64,000 nt of DNA from Massilia sp. UMI-21 (GTDB taxonomy: Bacteria > Pseudomonadota > Gammaproteobacteria > Burkholderiales > Burkholderiaceae_D). The notes below the pieces were generated by a model. It was not told where the DNA came from, made no database searches, and was given only the letters and a program-made list of their open reading frames with translations. Within the stretch, counting starts at the first letter, position 1; every line of letters begins with the position of its first letter. The stretch covers positions 434,001-498,000 of the forward strand of contig CP063848.1 in the NCBI GenBank assembly GCA_015277795.1, in the 5' to 3' direction. A program made the translations under genes and the position numbers. Positions 61,451 through 64,000 of the stretch are shown piece after piece.

Positions 61451-61861
61451 ATGTCCATGCTAGGGGAGTTCAAAAAGTTTGCAATGCGCGGTAACGTCGT
61501 CGATCTCGCAGTCGGCGTCATCATCGGCAGCGCGTTCAGCAAGATTGTCGATTCACTGGTCAAGGACGTGATCATGCCGCCGATCAGTATGTTGTTTGGT
61601 GGCCTCGATTTTGCCAATTACTACCTGCCGCTGAACGGCCAGGCCAGTACTTTGCCGCTGGCGGAAGCGCAGAAGGCCGGCGCCGTGCTCGCCTACGGTA
61701 ACTTTTTAACCATCCTGCTGAACTTCATCCTGCTCGCGTTTGTCATCTTCCAGATGGTGAAGCTGGTGAACCGCATGCGCGGTCCGGTCGAGGCGCCGAC
61801 CCCGGTGGAGAAGGAAGAAATCCGGCTGCTGCGCGAGATTCGCGACGCACTGAAAAAATAG
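61451..61861 (+). CDS. mscL: Large-conductance mechanosensitive channel MscL
   Basis: Homopentameric inner-membrane channel that opens under hypo-osmotic stress. The 136-residue protein has the typical N-terminal helix [44 protein letters not shown], a second membrane segment ([25 protein letters not shown]) and the cytoplasmic C-terminal helix ([11 protein letters not shown]). AGGAG precedes the ATG. It is followed after 8 bases by the protease gene. Confidence 0.96.
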   Translation: MSMLGEFKKFAMRGNVVDLAVGVIIGSAFSKIVDSLVKDVIMPPISMLFGGLDFANYYLPLNGQASTLPLAEAQKAGAVLAYGNFLTILLNFILLAFVIFQMVKLVNRMRGPVEAPTPVEKEEIRLLREIRDALKK

Positions 61862-61869
61862 GCATCGAC

Positions 61870-63081
61870 ATGAACGACAGCGTCCACCAACTCAAGCCGC
61901 AGGCCACCGGCCCGCGGCGCCGGCCCGGCGCCTTGCGGCGTTTCTGGCTGCTGTTCGCGCAAACCGTCACGGTCGCGCTGGCGCTGTATTTCGTGATCTC
62001 CACCATGCGGCCCGAATGGCTGGAGCGCGCGCCGACCCGGGTCGCGCTCGGCCCGGCGGGCCAGGCGGTGCCGGTGCTGCAGGCGCCCGGCCTGCCTGCC
62101 GGCGGCAGCTACCGCGAGGCGGCAGCACGCGCCATGCCGGCGGTGGTCAACATCCTCACCAGCAAGGCCTCGCGCGAGATGCATCCGCTGCTGAAGGACC
62201 CGTTCTTCCGCCGCTTCTTCGGCGAGCGCATGCCCCCCGACGAGCAGATGGCCAGCCTCGGCTCGGGCGTGATCGTCAGCCCCGACGGCTACATCCTGAC
62301 CAACAACCACGTGGTCGAAGGCGCCGACATCATCGAAGTCGGCCTGGCGGACGGGCGCAAGGCGCCGGCGCGCGTCGTCGGCACCGATCCCGAGACCGAC
62401 CTGGCCGTGATCCGCATCGCGGCGCGCGACCTGCCGGTGATGGTGCTGGGCGACCCGGAAGGGGCGCGCGTGGGCGACGTGGTACTGGCCATCGGCAATC
62501 CTTTCGGCGTGGGCCAGACCGTCACCCTCGGCATCATCTCGGCGCTGGGGCGCAACAACCTGCACATCAACCACTTCGAGAATTTCATCCAGACCGACGC
62601 CGCGATCAACTTCGGCAACTCGGGCGGGGCGCTGGTCGACACCAACGGCCACCTGCTCGGCATCAATTCTGCCATCTATTCGCAGACCGGCGGCTCGGTC
62701 GGCATCGGCTTCGCGATTCCGGTCAGTACCGCCAAGACGGTGCTGGACTCGATCGTCAAGCACGGCCAGGTGGTGCGCGGCTGGATCGGCATCGAATCGC
62801 AGGACATCACGCCCGAGCTGGCCGAAAGCTTCGGCCTGGGCCGCTCGAGCGGCGCCATCATCGCCGGTGTGGTGCGCGGCGGACCGGCCGACCGCGCCGG
62901 CATGCGCCCGGGCGACATCCTGGTGGCGGTTGGCGGCAAGACGGTGGCCAATACCAGCGAGATGCTCAAGCTCATCGCCGCGCTCGAGCCGGGCGAAAAG
63001 GCGCCGCTGCGCATCCTGCGCAAGAACCGCGAGTCCACGCTCGACGTCACCGTCGGCAAGCGCCCGCGCCAGATTCAATAA
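61870..63081 (+). CDS. DegS/HtrA-type periplasmic serine protease
   Basis: Membrane-anchored trypsin-like protease of 403 residues with a single PDZ domain. The N-terminal anchor is about 25-46 (FWLLFAQTVTVALALYFVIS). The triad is H147 (NNHVV), D177 (ETDLAV) and S251 (GNSGGAL). The PDZ domain spans about 300-395 (RGWIGIESQDITPELAESFGL, AGMRPGDILVAV). This layout is that of DegS-like enzymes that sense envelope stress, or of DegQ-like housekeeping proteases with one PDZ. It is likely cotranscribed with mscL. Confidence 0.92.
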   Translation: MNDSVHQLKPQATGPRRRPGALRRFWLLFAQTVTVALALYFVISTMRPEWLERAPTRVALGPAGQAVPVLQAPGLPAGGSYREAAARAMPAVVNILTSKASREMHPLLKDPFFRRFFGERMPPDEQMASLGSGVIVSPDGYILTNNHVVEGADIIEVGLADGRKAPARVVGTDPETDLAVIRIAARDLPVMVLGDPEGARVGDVVLAIGNPFGVGQTVTLGIISALGRNNLHINHFENFIQTDAAINFGNSGGALVDTNGHLLGINSAIYSQTGGSVGIGFAIPVSTAKTVLDSIVKHGQVVRGWIGIESQDITPELAESFGLGRSSGAIIAGVVRGGPADRAGMRPGDILVAVGGKTVANTSEMLKLIAALEPGEKAPLRILRKNRESTLDVTVGKRPRQIQ

Positions 63082-63100
63082 ATTTCATCCGGACCCCTGC

Positions 63101-63802
63101 ATGCACCTGCGTGACCTGACACAGTTTTTAAGCGAGCTCAGCGAGAACAACAACCGCCCCTGGTTCCTCTGGAACAAACCCCGCTACGACATCCTGCGCG
63201 CGGAATTCCTGCAGGTGGTGACCGAACTGATCCAGGAACTGGGCACGTTCGACAGGCAGGTGGCGGGCTGCGACCCCAAGAAGGCCCTGTTCCGCATCCA
63301 CCGCGACGTACGCTTCGCCAAGGACAAGCGGCCCTATAAAACCCATTTCTCGGCCGGCATCGCGCCGCTCGACAAGCGCCGCCCGAGCGCGGCGGGCGGG
63401 CCGACCTATTACTTCCACATCGAAGCGAACGGCAACCTGCTGTTCGGCGCGGGCGAGTACCTGCCGCCGTCACACCGGCTGAAGGCGATCCGCGAACACG
63501 TCGTCAACGATGCGACAGGCTTCAATAAAATGTTGAAGAATAAGCATCTTCGCGCGACCTACGGCGACCTGCAGGACGAGGACAAGTTGCAGCGGCCGCC
63601 GAAGGGCGCCGACCCGAACCACCCGCTGGTGGAATACCTGAAGCTGAAAAGCTTTTTCGTCTGGGTCGAGGTGCCGCTGCTGCTCAATGCCCCCGAATTG
63701 CTGGTGCCGCAGCTGGCAAGCGGCATGAAGGATGCGTTTGCGCTGGTCAGCTGGCTGCGCACGGTACCCGAGCTGGCGGCAGCAAGCGAAGAACAGGATT
63801 AA
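63101..63802 (+). CDS. DUF2461 family protein
   Basis: A 233-residue DUF2461/TIGR02453 protein of unknown function. The conserved start LTQFLSELSENNNRPWFLWNKPRYD, then FRIHRDVRFAKDKRPYKTHF and YYFHIEANGNLLFGAGEYLP, are family hallmarks. The frame opens far upstream in the protease gene, but the ATG at 63101 begins the domain. It probably follows the protease gene in the same unit. Confidence 0.9.
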   Translation: MHLRDLTQFLSELSENNNRPWFLWNKPRYDILRAEFLQVVTELIQELGTFDRQVAGCDPKKALFRIHRDVRFAKDKRPYKTHFSAGIAPLDKRRPSAAGGPTYYFHIEANGNLLFGAGEYLPPSHRLKAIREHVVNDATGFNKMLKNKHLRATYGDLQDEDKLQRPPKGADPNHPLVEYLKLKSFFVWVEVPLLLNAPELLVPQLASGMKDAFALVSWLRTVPELAAASEEQD

Positions 63803-63820
63803 CAGACCGAGGAGGGCGAC

Positions 63821-64000
63821 ATGGCCTTGCAACACGCAGTTTCGGGCGAACGTATCGCCTTGCAGCGCGGCGACGACGACATCGCCCATTTCACATCGAT
63901 TGCGCTCATCAAGACCGAGCACATGGAACTGATCCGGCTGGTGGTTCCCAAAGAAAAGCCCATGCCCGAGCACCGGGTGGAGGGCGAAATGACCCTGGTG
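63821..64000 (+). CDS. Cupin-like protein, partial at window end
   Basis: The first 60 residues of a protein starting MALQHAVSGERIALQRGDDD and containing MPEHRVEGEMTLV, which fits the start of a small cupin-type protein. GGAGGGCGAC precedes the ATG. The window ends before the fold can be checked, so the family is tentative. Confidence 0.6.
   Translation, partial: MALQHAVSGERIALQRGDDDIAHFTSIALIKTEHMELIRLVVPKEKPMPEHRVEGEMTLV

Overview
The window is a high-GC chromosomal segment that looks like a betaproteobacterium of the Oxalobacteraceae, most like the Massilia/Telluria group. This is an inference from gene content: fused isobutyryl-CoA mutase, a Tad pilus locus of betaproteobacterial type, a TonB receptor/SapC/halogenase glycan locus, and the sspB-sspA-petC-petB-petA block beside tRNA-Thr. 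No 16S gene is present to confirm it.

Layout. (1) 1-10.7 kb: icmF and an indolepyruvate ferredoxin oxidoreductase (both minus strand), a LysR regulator, then an HD-GYP protein convergent with a GGDEF diguanylate cyclase. (2) 10.9-22.4 kb: a Tad pilus locus with two flp pilins, prepilin peptidase, an accessory winged-helix/AAA ATPase, cpaB, secretin, a small lipoprotein, tadZ, tadA, tadB, tadC, tadD and a BON lipoprotein; tadE, tadF and tadG are not here. (3) 22.5-45.5 kb: a beta-glucan utilisation region. It holds a GIN/DUF2807 protein, a deacetylase-GH16 operon, a large TonB-dependent receptor, a halogenase-SapC-cupin-halogenase operon, a GH1-GH3-glucokinase-MFS operon, a LacI regulator and a sugar ABC importer. 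Palindromic GGAAA-type operators sit on promoters of four transcription units here, so they look like one regulon: glucan is cut outside, imported, cleaved by GH1/GH3 and phosphorylated. (4) 45.8-46.7 kb: a phage-lambda-like lysozyme gene and a small unknown gene.

(5) 46.83-57.01 kb: a roughly 10.1 kb integrated island in the 3' part of tRNA-Thr(UGU). It is bounded by an exact 46-bp direct repeat, with the integrase at the tRNA end and matching 17-bp arm-like repeats just inside both ends. The backbone is a wrecked filamentous-phage-like (inovirus) element: a divergent repressor/HTH switch, a secretin gene split by an IS481-family element, and an IS3-family element that cuts the HTH gene and the secretin 5' end. 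Its cargo is a four-gene minus-strand operon (RelB/DinJ-like protein, cytosine-C5 DNA methyltransferase, ParB-like protein, nuclease-like protein), a GIY-YIG-like/VbhA-like pair and a second VbhA-like gene. The four-gene operon is the best candidate for an undescribed defence system.

(6) 57.0-64 kb: tRNA-Thr, sspB, sspA, the cytochrome bc1 genes, mscL, a DegS/HtrA-type protease, a DUF2461 protein and the start of a further gene cut by the window end.
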